Below, one piece after another: positions 18,909-28,326 of a stretch of 57,840 nt of DNA; the stretch's first letter is position 1, and the number at the start of each line of letters is the position of its first letter. A program made the translations under genes and the position numbers. Under the pieces are notes generated by a model, which worked only from the letters and a program-made list of their open reading frames with translations, was not told where the DNA came from and made no database searches. The DNA is from Flavobacteriales bacterium (GTDB lineage Bacteria > Bacteroidota > Bacteroidia > Flavobacteriales > UBA7312), in contig JADHMO010000010.1 of NCBI GenBank assembly GCA_016779995.1, positions 1 through 57,840 of the forward strand, read 5' to 3'.

Positions 18909-20078
18909 TTAATCTGTTTTTTGAACTATAATACTTACGGCATTTCCTCCAAATCCTACAGCATTTACCATTATGCTTTTAGGTGCTATATTTTTTTGTT
19001 CTATATCCGTTGGGTAGGGGAAAGCAATAAGGGATTGTTTATTGAGCATATCTATAGCTAAGTCTAAACTTAGTCCGCCCGATGCTCCGAAAGTATGACC
19101 GCTATGGTGTTTTGTGCTTATTAGGTGTGGGCTATTTTCTCCAAATACTGTTTTGATAGCTTTTAGCTCAGCTTGATCGCCTTGAGTTGTGCCAGGGGCG
19201 TGCATTACAATAGCATCGACTTGGCTTAGACGACTGTCTTCCAAAGCCATTTGCATACTCTTTCTGATGCAATCAGCATCGGCTGATAAGGATGCTGGAT
19301 GTTTGATGTGTTCTGTTGCATAGCCCAAACCAACTATTTTGGCTAATGATTTTTGTCCTTTATTTTTCTCTAAACAAAAGACGGCTGAGCCTTCGCCCAA
19401 TACCATGGTGTTGGACTTGTAGCTATCATTTAGTGGGGAGCATGGCCATTCGCTATCAATATTCTTGGTATATATGCCTAACGCTCTCATTTGAGCTATG
19501 GTAAAATCACTTAATGGTGCTTCGCTACCACCCGCAATAAAACGTTCTGTAGTTCCACTTTTTATCCAAATACAAGCGTTGAGTATGGAGTGTAAGGCTG
19601 TACTACAAGTTATGGAGTGTGATAGTGTAGCTCCTTGAGTACCTAAATCGAAGGCTAGCCATGAGGCAATATTTCCTAAGGTTGTGGTGGGAGATACTAA
19701 AGGCGTCATTCTATCATTGGGCGATTCTATAAAATGGCGGTGGTATTTTTCGAAAAGTTGGGTCGCACCTCTTGATGAGCCCATATTAATCCCCACCTTG
19801 GAAAAGTTATTCCAGCCACTTTGTTTTAGTGCTTGTCTGCCTGCCATTATACCCAATAGAACGCTTTTGTCTAATCGGCGATAATGGTTATTTTCTTTTC
19901 TTAAATGTTGCAATTCATCTTCCGTTTCTGATTGTAATTTAGCGGTTGGCGTATCTCTATCATTAAAACAGCACATTGTAATGGCTGTTTCTTTGCTCTG
20001 ATATTTTTTCCAAATACTATCCTTGTCGTGACCAAGTGCCGACACTGAGGATTTTGAAATGATGAGTATATCTTGCAT
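18909..20078 (-). CDS. Beta-ketoacyl synthase in the biotin operon
   Basis: This 389-residue thiolase-fold protein is a divergent KAS I/II (FabB/FabF) homologue. The catalytic set is intact: Cys158 (ITCSTALHS), His293 (MHAPGTTQGD), Lys323 and His327 (STKHHSGHTFGASGG), with the C-terminal NAVGFGGNAVS loop. It lies between bioA (18-nt gap) and bioB on the same strand. Known enzymes of this fold condense malonyl-ACP with an acyl primer. No bioC or bioH is in the cluster, so a role in making the pimeloyl chain is a fair inference, but unproven. It could instead serve another lipid or polyketide pathway. Confidence 0.9.
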   Translation of the reverse strand: MQDILIISKSSVSALGHDKDSIWKKYQSKETAITMCCFNDRDTPTAKLQSETEDELQHLRKENNHYRRLDKSVLLGIMAGRQALKQSGWNNFSKVGINMGSSRGATQLFEKYHRHFIESPNDRMTPLVSPTTTLGNIASWLAFDLGTQGATLSHSITCSTALHSILNACIWIKSGTTERFIAGGSEAPLSDFTIAQMRALGIYTKNIDSEWPCSPLNDSYKSNTMVLGEGSAVFCLEKNKGQKSLAKIVGLGYATEHIKHPASLSADADCIRKSMQMALEDSRLSQVDAIVMHAPGTTQGDQAELKAIKTVFGENSPHLISTKHHSGHTFGASGGLSLDLAIDMLNKQSLIAFPYPTDIEQKNIAPKSIMVNAVGFGGNAVSIIVQKTD

Positions 20079-20096
20079 AGGTTCAAAGATACATTT

Positions 20097-21359
20097 TTAG
20101 ACCTTTTCCAAAGCTTTCAAAATGCTATTATAAACGGTTTGTAATTCTTGATGGCTTATACAGTATGGAGGGATAATATATAGGACATTGCCTAGAGGAC
20201 GAAGTAAGACGCCGTCTTCAATAAAATGTTGGTAAAGCAATTGCTTAACATCACTAGAATAGCCACTTTCTTTACTCACAATATCCATTGCTAAAATGGT
20301 GCCACATTGCCTGAGGTTTTTCACTTTGGGGTGCATAGCAATTTGCTGAGCAAAAGTATTATGTGACTTAGAAATGCTTTTTATTTGCTCTTGACATTCT
20401 TCTCGTTCTAATAATTCTAGACTAGCTATGGCGGCAGCACACCCTAGAGGATTGCCAGTAAAGGAATGTCCGTGAAGGAAAGCTGTGCTAAGGTCATTTC
20501 CTAAAAATGAATCAAAAATAGCCTGACTGCAGCTAGTCAGAGAAATAGGTAAAGCGCCACCTGAAAGACTTTTAGAAAGACACATTAAATCGGGAGTTTC
20601 GATAAGTTGATTACAAGCAAAATAGCTGCCTGTCCTACCAAAGCCAGTCATAACTTCATCGGCAATGCATAAGACATCGTATTGCTTACATAATGCTATC
20701 ATTTTGTTGAGGACTTGAGCAGAATACATGCGCATACCAGCCGCACCTTGTACCAAGGGTTCGAAAATAAAACAAGCTACTTTACCCCCTTCTAATTTTT
20801 CTTTAAGAGCTGTAAGAGTTTCTTCTTCCTCATTGGGAAAGGGTAGGTGTTCGACTTCAAAAAGATAATCTTCAAACGGTGCAGAAAAAATACTTTTAGC
20901 ACCTGCCGACATTGCACCAAAGGTTTCGCCATGATAGCCCCCTTCCAGAGCTAATATTCTATGCCGTTCTATTCCTTTGTTTTTCCAATACTGAATACAC
21001 ATTTTTAAGGCTATCTCTACAGCTGAAGAACCATCGCCAGAAAAGAAAAATTTGTGTTGATTGATGGGTAAATGCTTACTTAATTTAGCACATAGAGTAG
21101 TGGCTGCTTGGTGGGTAAAACCTGCAAACATAAGGTGCTCTATGGTGTCGAGTTGTTGGCTCACTTTTTGGCTTATGTAGGGGTGGGCATGCCCGTGTAA
21201 GTTGACCCACCAAGAAGAAATAGCATCGATATATGTTTTGCCATTTTCATCTATCAATAATGTGCCTTCCCCTCTAACGATAGGAATGGGGTTTTCGGCA
21301 GTTTTCATCTGTGTGAAGGGATGCCATATATACTTTTTGTCGTCAGATGAAATGCTCAT
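20097..21359 (-). CDS. bioA: Adenosylmethionine-8-amino-7-oxononanoate aminotransferase BioA
   Basis: BioA transfers the amino group of SAM to KAPA, giving DAPA. The 420-residue class III PLP aminotransferase has the start IWHPFTQMKT and ISSWWVNLHGHAHP (substrate site), GDGSSAVEIALKM, GGYHGETFGAMSAG, the PLP-binding Asp234 in IADEVMTGFGRTG and the Schiff-base Lys263 in LSKSLSGG. Its ATG overlaps the bioD stop by 4 nt. It uses SAM, so it links the biotin cluster to the metK locus upstream. Confidence 0.97.
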   Translation of the reverse strand: MSISSDDKKYIWHPFTQMKTAENPIPIVRGEGTLLIDENGKTYIDAISSWWVNLHGHAHPYISQKVSQQLDTIEHLMFAGFTHQAATTLCAKLSKHLPINQHKFFFSGDGSSAVEIALKMCIQYWKNKGIERHRILALEGGYHGETFGAMSAGAKSIFSAPFEDYLFEVEHLPFPNEEEETLTALKEKLEGGKVACFIFEPLVQGAAGMRMYSAQVLNKMIALCKQYDVLCIADEVMTGFGRTGSYFACNQLIETPDLMCLSKSLSGGALPISLTSCSQAIFDSFLGNDLSTAFLHGHSFTGNPLGCAAAIASLELLEREECQEQIKSISKSHNTFAQQIAMHPKVKNLRQCGTILAMDIVSKESGYSSDVKQLLYQHFIEDGVLLRPLGNVLYIIPPYCISHQELQTVYNSILKALEKV

Positions 21360-21973
21360 GAAGTTAAATGTTTAAAGTGTTGAGCAACTGCTTTAATGGT
21401 GTCTTTGTTGATGTCTTCAATTGGTGGTATTCGTCCCAATGTAGGAAGTCCTGTTTTGGATAAGATAATGTCTTCCGTATCCTTGTTTTCTTCTCCATTA
21501 AATAGAATGCCTTTTATACTTAACCCTCTTTTTTGTAAGGCTTCTACACTCAATAGTGTGTGGTTTATACTTCCCAAATAATGTTGGCTGATGAGTATAG
21601 TTTCAGCATTAAAAAGAGGAATTAAATCAATGATACAATCGGTATGATTTAAAGGCACTAATAGTCCTCCAGCTCCTTCTATGATTAGTGTGTTTTCTGT
21701 TGATGGGACTTTACAATTGGACAGTTGTATTTCAAGACCTTCTCTTTGTGATGCTGCGTGTGGCGACATAGCGGCTTTTAGTCGATAACTTTCTTGATGA
21801 AACTGACTTTTAGTATTTGAAATTAAATTGAACACTTTTTGTGTGTCACTGTTTTCCAATTCACCAGCTTGTATAGGTTTCCAATAGTCTGCTTCTAGAG
21901 CTTCTACCAATACGGCTGAACTAATAGTTTTGCCAATTTCTGTACCTATGCCTGTAACAAAGTATCTCATCAT
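21356..21973 (-). CDS. bioD: Dethiobiotin synthetase BioD
   Basis: BioD closes the ureido ring of dethiobiotin from DAPA, CO2 and ATP. The 205-residue protein has the P-loop variant GIGTEIGKT at the N-terminus (residues 8-16), the motif YWKPIQAG with the catalytic Lys, and EGAGGLLVPL in the middle. It overlaps both bioF upstream and bioA downstream by 4 nt, so the three are tightly coupled. Confidence 0.95.
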   Translation of the reverse strand: MMRYFVTGIGTEIGKTISSAVLVEALEADYWKPIQAGELENSDTQKVFNLISNTKSQFHQESYRLKAAMSPHAASQREGLEIQLSNCKVPSTENTLIIEGAGGLLVPLNHTDCIIDLIPLFNAETILISQHYLGSINHTLLSVEALQKRGLSIKGILFNGEENKDTEDIILSKTGLPTLGRIPPIEDINKDTIKAVAQHFKHLTS

Positions 21974-23031
21974 TCAATGTCATTAATAATTTGGCAAAGT
22001 TTAAGAATTTCATCCTTAGTATTGAAAGCATGTAAGCATATCCTTAAACGTTCCTTGCCTTCTTCTACCGTTGGGTGCAAAATAGCTCGTACATCAAGGT
22101 GCTGTGTTGCTAAGAGTTCGGCTATTTTTTTGGTCTTGTCATTACCTCCAATCAGCACACATTGTATAGCCGATGAGCTTTCTATCAGTCTTTTGTTTTG
22201 GCAATTCGACTTAAAATAGGCGATGTTGTTTTGCAGTTGTATTCGTTCTTTTGCAGTTGTAATGTGTTGGTATGCCCAGCTTATTCTTTTTATTGAATGA
22301 GGAGCTAATGCCGTAGTGTAAATGAATGGTCTTGAAAAATTAACCAAGTAGTCTATCAATATCTGACTGCCCACAACGGCTGCACCATGACTTCCTAATG
22401 CTTTGCCAAAAGTATATATTCTAGCGTAGGCATCTTGACATAGCCCTTGTCCTTTAGTCCCAAAAACTCCGAAAGCGTGGGCTTCATCTACAATCAATTT
22501 AGCATGGTATGTCTGGCATAAAGAGGATAGTTCTTCTAAAGGGGAGAAATCACCGTCCATAGAATAAACACTTTCTACCACCACAAAAATTTGCCCACTG
22601 GCTTGTTTCATCTTTTCTTTAAGATGATTAAGGTCGTTGTGTTTGAAAGCAAAGCTACGAGCCAATCCTAAACGTATGCCATCACGAATAGAAGCGTGGC
22701 ACAGTTGGTCGTATATAACGGTATCTTCTTTTTGGGGAACGCACGAAAAAAAACCAAGGTTGGCATCGTAGCCAGAATTGAATATCAGAGCCGATTCAGT
22801 ATTATGGTAGTTGGCGATTTCTTGTTCTGTTTGTAGGTGCAAATTGCTCGTCCCACTAATTAATCGACTGCCTGTAGCACCCATGGGGTGCTCATTTGGA
22901 TGATGTAGTTTAGCATATCCCAAATAGTCATTAGAACAAAAGTCGATTAAATCTGAACTTGTCTTCAGCTGACGTAAAGCATTTTTGCCTTGCCTTTCAG
23001 AGAGTTTATTTTTTAATTTTTCCTCGAACAT
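21970..23031 (-). CDS. bioF: 8-amino-7-oxononanoate synthase BioF
   Basis: BioF condenses pimeloyl thioester with alanine to KAPA. The 353 residues carry the alpha-oxoamine synthase motifs: FCSNDYLGYA at the N-terminus, GSRLISGTSNLH, VDEAHAFGVFG around residue 181 and the PLP Lys210 in YTFGKALGSHGAAVVG. It is the first gene of the operon bioF-bioD-bioA-ketoacyl synthase, with an exact -7 element 8 nt upstream of the ATG. At 353 residues it is slightly shorter than E. coli BioF (384). Confidence 0.95.
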   Translation of the reverse strand: MFEEKLKNKLSERQGKNALRQLKTSSDLIDFCSNDYLGYAKLHHPNEHPMGATGSRLISGTSNLHLQTEQEIANYHNTESALIFNSGYDANLGFFSCVPQKEDTVIYDQLCHASIRDGIRLGLARSFAFKHNDLNHLKEKMKQASGQIFVVVESVYSMDGDFSPLEELSSLCQTYHAKLIVDEAHAFGVFGTKGQGLCQDAYARIYTFGKALGSHGAAVVGSQILIDYLVNFSRPFIYTTALAPHSIKRISWAYQHITTAKERIQLQNNIAYFKSNCQNKRLIESSSAIQCVLIGGNDKTKKIAELLATQHLDVRAILHPTVEEGKERLRICLHAFNTKDEILKLCQIINDIE

Positions 23032-23039
23032 TACAAGTT

Positions 23040-23047
23040 CAAATATA
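23040..23047 (-). promoter_or_regulatory. Promoter -7 element for the biotin operon
   Basis: On the minus strand this reads TATATTTG and ends 8 nt before the bioF ATG. No BirA-type palindromic operator was recognised around it. Confidence 0.65.
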
Positions 23048-23104
23048 GCATAAATTAAAGGTTGTGATTTAGTGAATGCTAATATTTGAAGCCTGTAGGA
23101 ATAC

Positions 23105-24292
23105 TTATTTTCTACTTTCTAACTTATCCAAACGTTTCTTAAAATTTTGAAGTTCATTTTTAAGTTCAGTATTTTCATTTTTGAGTTCATTGATAAGTGC
23201 TTGTTGTTCTTGAATTCCTTTAATTGCCAAAGGAATAAAATCATTATATCTAACACTATATGTGCCATTTTCATTTCTAACAAAACCTTGATCTAAATAA
23301 CCAACATCCTGAAGGTTTGTAATTAGTTTTTGAGCAATAAAGCCAATTTCTCTTCCCAAAGGTTCAGTGTCTTCATTAGTTTTTCTAATATAATCTACGA
23401 CTTCAAGTTTGTTGATTAGATTTAAACCATAGCTTAAGGGTTTAATATCACGTTTCCATGTCGAATCTGAAGATACACTCCAGGCAACTTGCATAGCACC
23501 ATATTGAATATTACTGTTTCCAATTCTAACTCTATTATTATAATTATCTCCAATATCTGCACGATTTCCAATACCTATATTATTACTTCCAGTAGTAACA
23601 GAATATAATGTACCATATCCAATTGCAGTATTTCGATATCCAGTTGTGATATCTTCCAAACTACTTGCCCCTAAACCACAATTTTTATAGCCAGTACTGT
23701 TTGAGTATAAAGAATAGCTTCCTACTGATACATTTTCATATCCTTGGGTGTTTTCAATCATAGCTTTATTGCCAATAGCTGTGTTTCTTACTCCAGTAGT
23801 ATTATATCTTAATGCTCTCGTGCCAACAGCTGTATTTCTATATCCAGTAGAGTTAAGTGCACCTGACTTATATCCAATAAATACATTAAGTTCTTGATTG
23901 GAGGTGTTTGCTAAACTTGTTTCTTCGCCTATAGAAATAGAACCATTAGAGTTTAAAAACTCTAGTCTTGAGGGTTTCATTTTGAAAGCATTGATGTTTT
24001 GAATGGTAACGTCTACTATGTCGTTGTCCATGCCATTATCAACGATGATATAGGTGTCTTTATCTCTATCTATTAATGAACCAACAGGAAGCCAATTAGT
24101 GCCGTCAAATTTATAGACTTTTTTATCAGTTTGATTATAAGCTAGATTGCCACTCGTTGAGTTATTAATTGCATTCAAATTTGTAACATTTGATATGTTA
24201 TGAAGTTTAATAAGTCGGTAACCATCAGAAATTTGTGATTGAGCTTTGAAAAAGAAAAGTAATACTAAAGGAGTAATAAGTAGATTTTTCAT
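23105..24292 (-). CDS. Secreted fibre protein with a C-terminal S74 (endosialidase chaperone-like) domain
   Basis: This 395-residue protein has a signal peptide (MKNLLITPLVLLFFFKAQSQ) and a segment shared by Bacteroidota surface proteins (SGNLAYNQTDKKVYKFDGTNW). Then come about six repeats of 17-18 residues of the type (S/T)TGYRNTAVGxxAL, at about 150-260. Such repeats resemble trimeric beta-helix head repeats. The end is an S74-type intramolecular chaperone: SSDSTWKRDIKPLSYGLNLINKLEVVDY, then GREIGFIAQ, and a C-terminal coiled coil (about 365-393). S74 domains trimerise phage tail spikes and then cleave themselves off. Here the protein is probably displayed on the cell surface. No phage genes are near. 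Confidence 0.85.
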   Translation of the reverse strand: MKNLLITPLVLLFFFKAQSQISDGYRLIKLHNISNVTNLNAINNSTSGNLAYNQTDKKVYKFDGTNWLPVGSLIDRDKDTYIIVDNGMDNDIVDVTIQNINAFKMKPSRLEFLNSNGSISIGEETSLANTSNQELNVFIGYKSGALNSTGYRNTAVGTRALRYNTTGVRNTAIGNKAMIENTQGYENVSVGSYSLYSNSTGYKNCGLGASSLEDITTGYRNTAIGYGTLYSVTTGSNNIGIGNRADIGDNYNNRVRIGNSNIQYGAMQVAWSVSSDSTWKRDIKPLSYGLNLINKLEVVDYIRKTNEDTEPLGREIGFIAQKLITNLQDVGYLDQGFVRNENGTYSVRYNDFIPLAIKGIQEQQALINELKNENTELKNELQNFKKRLDKLESRK

Positions 24293-24327
24293 AGGGCAAT
24301 AGGAATTTAATGTGTAGCTAATATATA

Positions 24328-24360
24328 AAAAAAGAGGGATACTTAGTAGCCCTCTTTAAA
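24328..24360 (-). terminator. Intrinsic terminator of atpD-atpC
   Basis: AAAGAGGG (24331-24338) pairs with CCCTCTTT (24350-24357) around an 11-nt loop. On the minus strand the stem is followed by a run of seven T, right after the atpC stop codon. Confidence 0.85.
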
Positions 24361-24379
24361 TTATAAGTAATATGAAATG

Positions 24380-24616
24380 CTATTCTGCTAAAACAATAAT
24401 CTTATTATTTTGCATTTCTATAACACCGCCGTTGATTTCAAAAAGTTCGGTTTTGTTATTGCCGTCAATAACTCTTACATGGCCTTTTGTTAGGGTAGAT
24501 ATAATTGGGGCGTGATTATTCAATACCTCAAATTTACCATTAGTTCCAGGCAATTGAACTGAATTCACTTCGCCTTGAAAAACTTTTTTCTCAGGTGTTA
24601 TTATTTCTAGTAGCAT
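24380..24616 (-). CDS. atpC: ATP synthase F1 epsilon subunit AtpC, short form
   Basis: The 78 residues form only the N-terminal beta-sandwich of the epsilon subunit: LLEIITPEKKVFQGEVNSVQLPGTNGKFEVLNNHAP is followed by GHVRV and ending in IIVLAE. The C-terminal helical pair that inhibits ATP hydrolysis in E. coli (about 135 residues in all) is missing, as in many Bacteroidota. It starts 6 nt after the atpD stop. The other ATP synthase genes are not in the window. Confidence 0.95.
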   Translation of the reverse strand: MLLEIITPEKKVFQGEVNSVQLPGTNGKFEVLNNHAPIISTLTKGHVRVIDGNNKTELFEINGGVIEMQNNKIIVLAE

Positions 24617-24622
24617 AATTTT

Positions 24623-26194
<1,572 letters not shown>

Positions 26195-26242
26195 CACGAA
26201 TTATTTAGTTTGTCGCAAAGATTTATTCAATAAATTAATTAG

Positions 26243-26250
26243 TACTTTTG
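26243..26250 (+). promoter_or_regulatory. Promoter -7 element for ribF
   Basis: TACTTTTG, an exact -7 match, lies 35 nt before the TTG start codon of ribF. Confidence 0.6.
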
Positions 26251-26285
26251 AACAAGGTTTTAACATTCAAAACAGTACGTAAAAT

Positions 26286-27212
26286 TTGAAGGTATATCAT
26301 TCCATTTCTGATTTTCAAAATGTCAGTCGTCCTATCTTGACAACAGGAACTTTTGACGGGGTTCATTTTGGTCATAAAATCATTATCGATAGGCTTAAAG
26401 AAATCGCCAACAATCAAAATGGAGAAACTGTTTTATTGACTTTTTCGCCTCATCCGAGGATGGTTTTGTTTCCAGACGACCATAATTTGCAATTGATTAA
26501 CACCTTGGACGAAAAAATAAAGTTGTTAGAACAGGCTGGGATAGATCATTTGATAATTCATCCTTTTACTAAGGCTTTTTCTAGGACTACTTCCATGCAA
26601 TTTGTTAGAGATATCATAGTCAATGAGCTAAACACCCACAAACTTGTTATTGGTTATAACCACCATTTTGGTAGAAATCGAGAAGGTTCTTTTGAACACC
26701 TCAAGGAATATGCTCCATTATACGGTTTTGAGGTGGAAGAAATTTCTGCCCAATTGATTGATGATGTGAGCATTAGTTCAACTAAAATACGCCAAGCTCT
26801 CTTGTCTGGAGATGTGTCCAAAGCCGCAGATTATTTGGGTTATAATTATACTTTGCAGGGTCAAGTCATTGAAGGGCAACAGATTGGTAGAACACTTGGT
26901 TTTCCTACGGCCAATCTAATGGTTGTCGATGAAAGTAAACTTATTCCTAAAGATGGTGTTTATGCTGTCCATGTGGAGGTCAAAGGACAACTTTTTAAGG
27001 GCATGATGAATATTGGAAATAATCCAAGTTTTACATCCAAAAAACACAGTATTGAAGTGCATATTTTTGATTTTGATTCGGATATTTATAATGAACAAAT
27101 TGAGGTTCGCTTCATAAAACGCATAAGAGAAGAAATAAGTTTTGAAAATCTTGATGCTTTAAAAATTCAGTTGGAAAAAGATGAGGATACTGCAAAAGCT
27201 ATTTTGAGTTAG
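26286..27212 (+). CDS. ribF: Bifunctional riboflavin kinase/FAD synthetase RibF
   Basis: RibF phosphorylates riboflavin to FMN and adenylylates it to FAD. The N-terminal half is the nucleotidyltransferase, with TGTFDGVHFGHK near residue 20 and ISSTKIRQALLSGDV around 160. The C-terminal half is the flavokinase, with GRTLGFPTANL and GVYAVHVEVKG...MNIGNNPSF. The length of 308 residues is usual. The start is a TTG: no in-frame ATG precedes the conserved N-terminus, and the product MKVYHSISDF fits the family from its first residue. Confidence 0.95.
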   Translation: MKVYHSISDFQNVSRPILTTGTFDGVHFGHKIIIDRLKEIANNQNGETVLLTFSPHPRMVLFPDDHNLQLINTLDEKIKLLEQAGIDHLIIHPFTKAFSRTTSMQFVRDIIVNELNTHKLVIGYNHHFGRNREGSFEHLKEYAPLYGFEVEEISAQLIDDVSISSTKIRQALLSGDVSKAADYLGYNYTLQGQVIEGQQIGRTLGFPTANLMVVDESKLIPKDGVYAVHVEVKGQLFKGMMNIGNNPSFTSKKHSIEVHIFDFDSDIYNEQIEVRFIKRIREEISFENLDALKIQLEKDEDTAKAILS

Positions 27213-27255
27213 GCTAAAATTTTTGTAACTTCGGTATCAATTTTTTAAGCCCTTT

Positions 27256-28275
27256 ATGAAAAAACTAACTTATCAGGCAATGCTATGTCTAGTATTGTCA
27301 TTATTCTCTTGTCAAAAAGACATTCCTATTGAGCCTCTTCTAGAGCCTGTTTTTCATTCTCATTTACCAGCATTTCCTCTAACGCATTTATACATTATCA
27401 ATAGAGAGTATGAGATACTAAATCAAGATTTACAGTTTAATTCAAGGGAGGAGTATTTAGAAAAGCGATTGATAGAATTATTTCCTCAAACCGCCTACAG
27501 AGGTATGGTTCAAGAGGCTATGATTGAAAGTCAAAATTATGAGCAATCTTATAATCTATTTACAGAAAGTTTAGCTCATTATAGCGACTTGATGCAGGAA
27601 GTAGATTCTTCCTTAATAGATGAGTCTATTCCAGCTTATTTTTCTGTAGAAGATGATATGAATTTTACCCAGCTTACTGCTCAAGAAATTGAAGATTTAG
27701 CGGCTTGGGACAATATTGCATTGGCACAATTCAATAAAAGTCAGATGGATAGTTTGTTTACAGCTCCTAATCGATTTTGGACGAATAATAGGCTTACAAT
27801 TCCTATTGTTATTCCAATAACTTTAGCGGTTAAGTTTTCTGTGTTTAGAATTTTTCAGTCTATGTCACGTTCATACCAGCAATCGGAGTTTTATTTTCCT
27901 GATGAATTATGTGGTGGTTGTAAAGGAGATGCTTTTAGACACGTTTTTATGAGTATGCAATTGAGACGTTATTTAGGACGTACCGCTTCGGCAATGATAA
28001 TGATGGCTTACGAACAATTTAACCCCAACAGTAGAGATAGCGATAAATACATGGATTTACATAACAACAAAGTAGGAAGGGGTAAAAAATATTGGGCATT
28101 TAGAGGAGCTTATTTTAAAGACCGTTACAATTGGGAAAGATGGGCAGTAAATGCCAAAAACTTCATTAATAATCCTAAAAATGGGGAAGATATGACTTGG
28201 GAAGATGGAAATTTGGAACGTTGCAAATCGGAGGCTGCTGAGGTATCTTCCTTAAAATATATTTTCTACAAATAA
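27256..28275 (+). CDS. Predicted lipoprotein with a DUF6973-like C-terminal domain
   Basis: The 339-residue protein has a lipobox (LSLFSC, Cys at about residue 19) and is probably anchored in the periplasm or outer membrane. Its N-terminal half is unrecognised and acidic. The C-terminal half has CGGCKGDAFRHVFMSMQLRRYLG and later YMDLHNNKVGRG. This combination of a RHxxxxxxL helix and an MDLHNN segment matches my memory of the DUF6973 family. The function is unknown, although the conserved His and Asp residues suggest a metal site. It is followed by a strong terminator. Confidence 0.75.
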   Translation: MKKLTYQAMLCLVLSLFSCQKDIPIEPLLEPVFHSHLPAFPLTHLYIINREYEILNQDLQFNSREEYLEKRLIELFPQTAYRGMVQEAMIESQNYEQSYNLFTESLAHYSDLMQEVDSSLIDESIPAYFSVEDDMNFTQLTAQEIEDLAAWDNIALAQFNKSQMDSLFTAPNRFWTNNRLTIPIVIPITLAVKFSVFRIFQSMSRSYQQSEFYFPDELCGGCKGDAFRHVFMSMQLRRYLGRTASAMIMMAYEQFNPNSRDSDKYMDLHNNKVGRGKKYWAFRGAYFKDRYNWERWAVNAKNFINNPKNGEDMTWEDGNLERCKSEAAEVSSLKYIFYK

Positions 28276-28277
28276 AA

Positions 28278-28310
28278 ACGCCCTTTGAGCAATGTCAAAG
28301 GGCGTGTATT
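28278..28310. terminator. Strong terminator between convergent genes
   Basis: ACGCCCTTTG (28278-28287) pairs perfectly with CAAAGGGCGT (28296-28305) around an 8-nt loop. T-rich sequence follows on the plus strand and the reverse complement has a short T-run, so it probably serves both the lipoprotein gene and the TonB receptor gene. Confidence 0.85.
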
Positions 28311-28326
28311 TTAAGTCCTTTTAGTT

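Noticed and set aside
4713-24292. Prophage, because two proteins resemble tail fibres
   Set aside because: No integrase, terminase, capsid, portal or lysis gene is present. Both proteins have signal peptides, which phage tail proteins lack, and housekeeping genes surround them.
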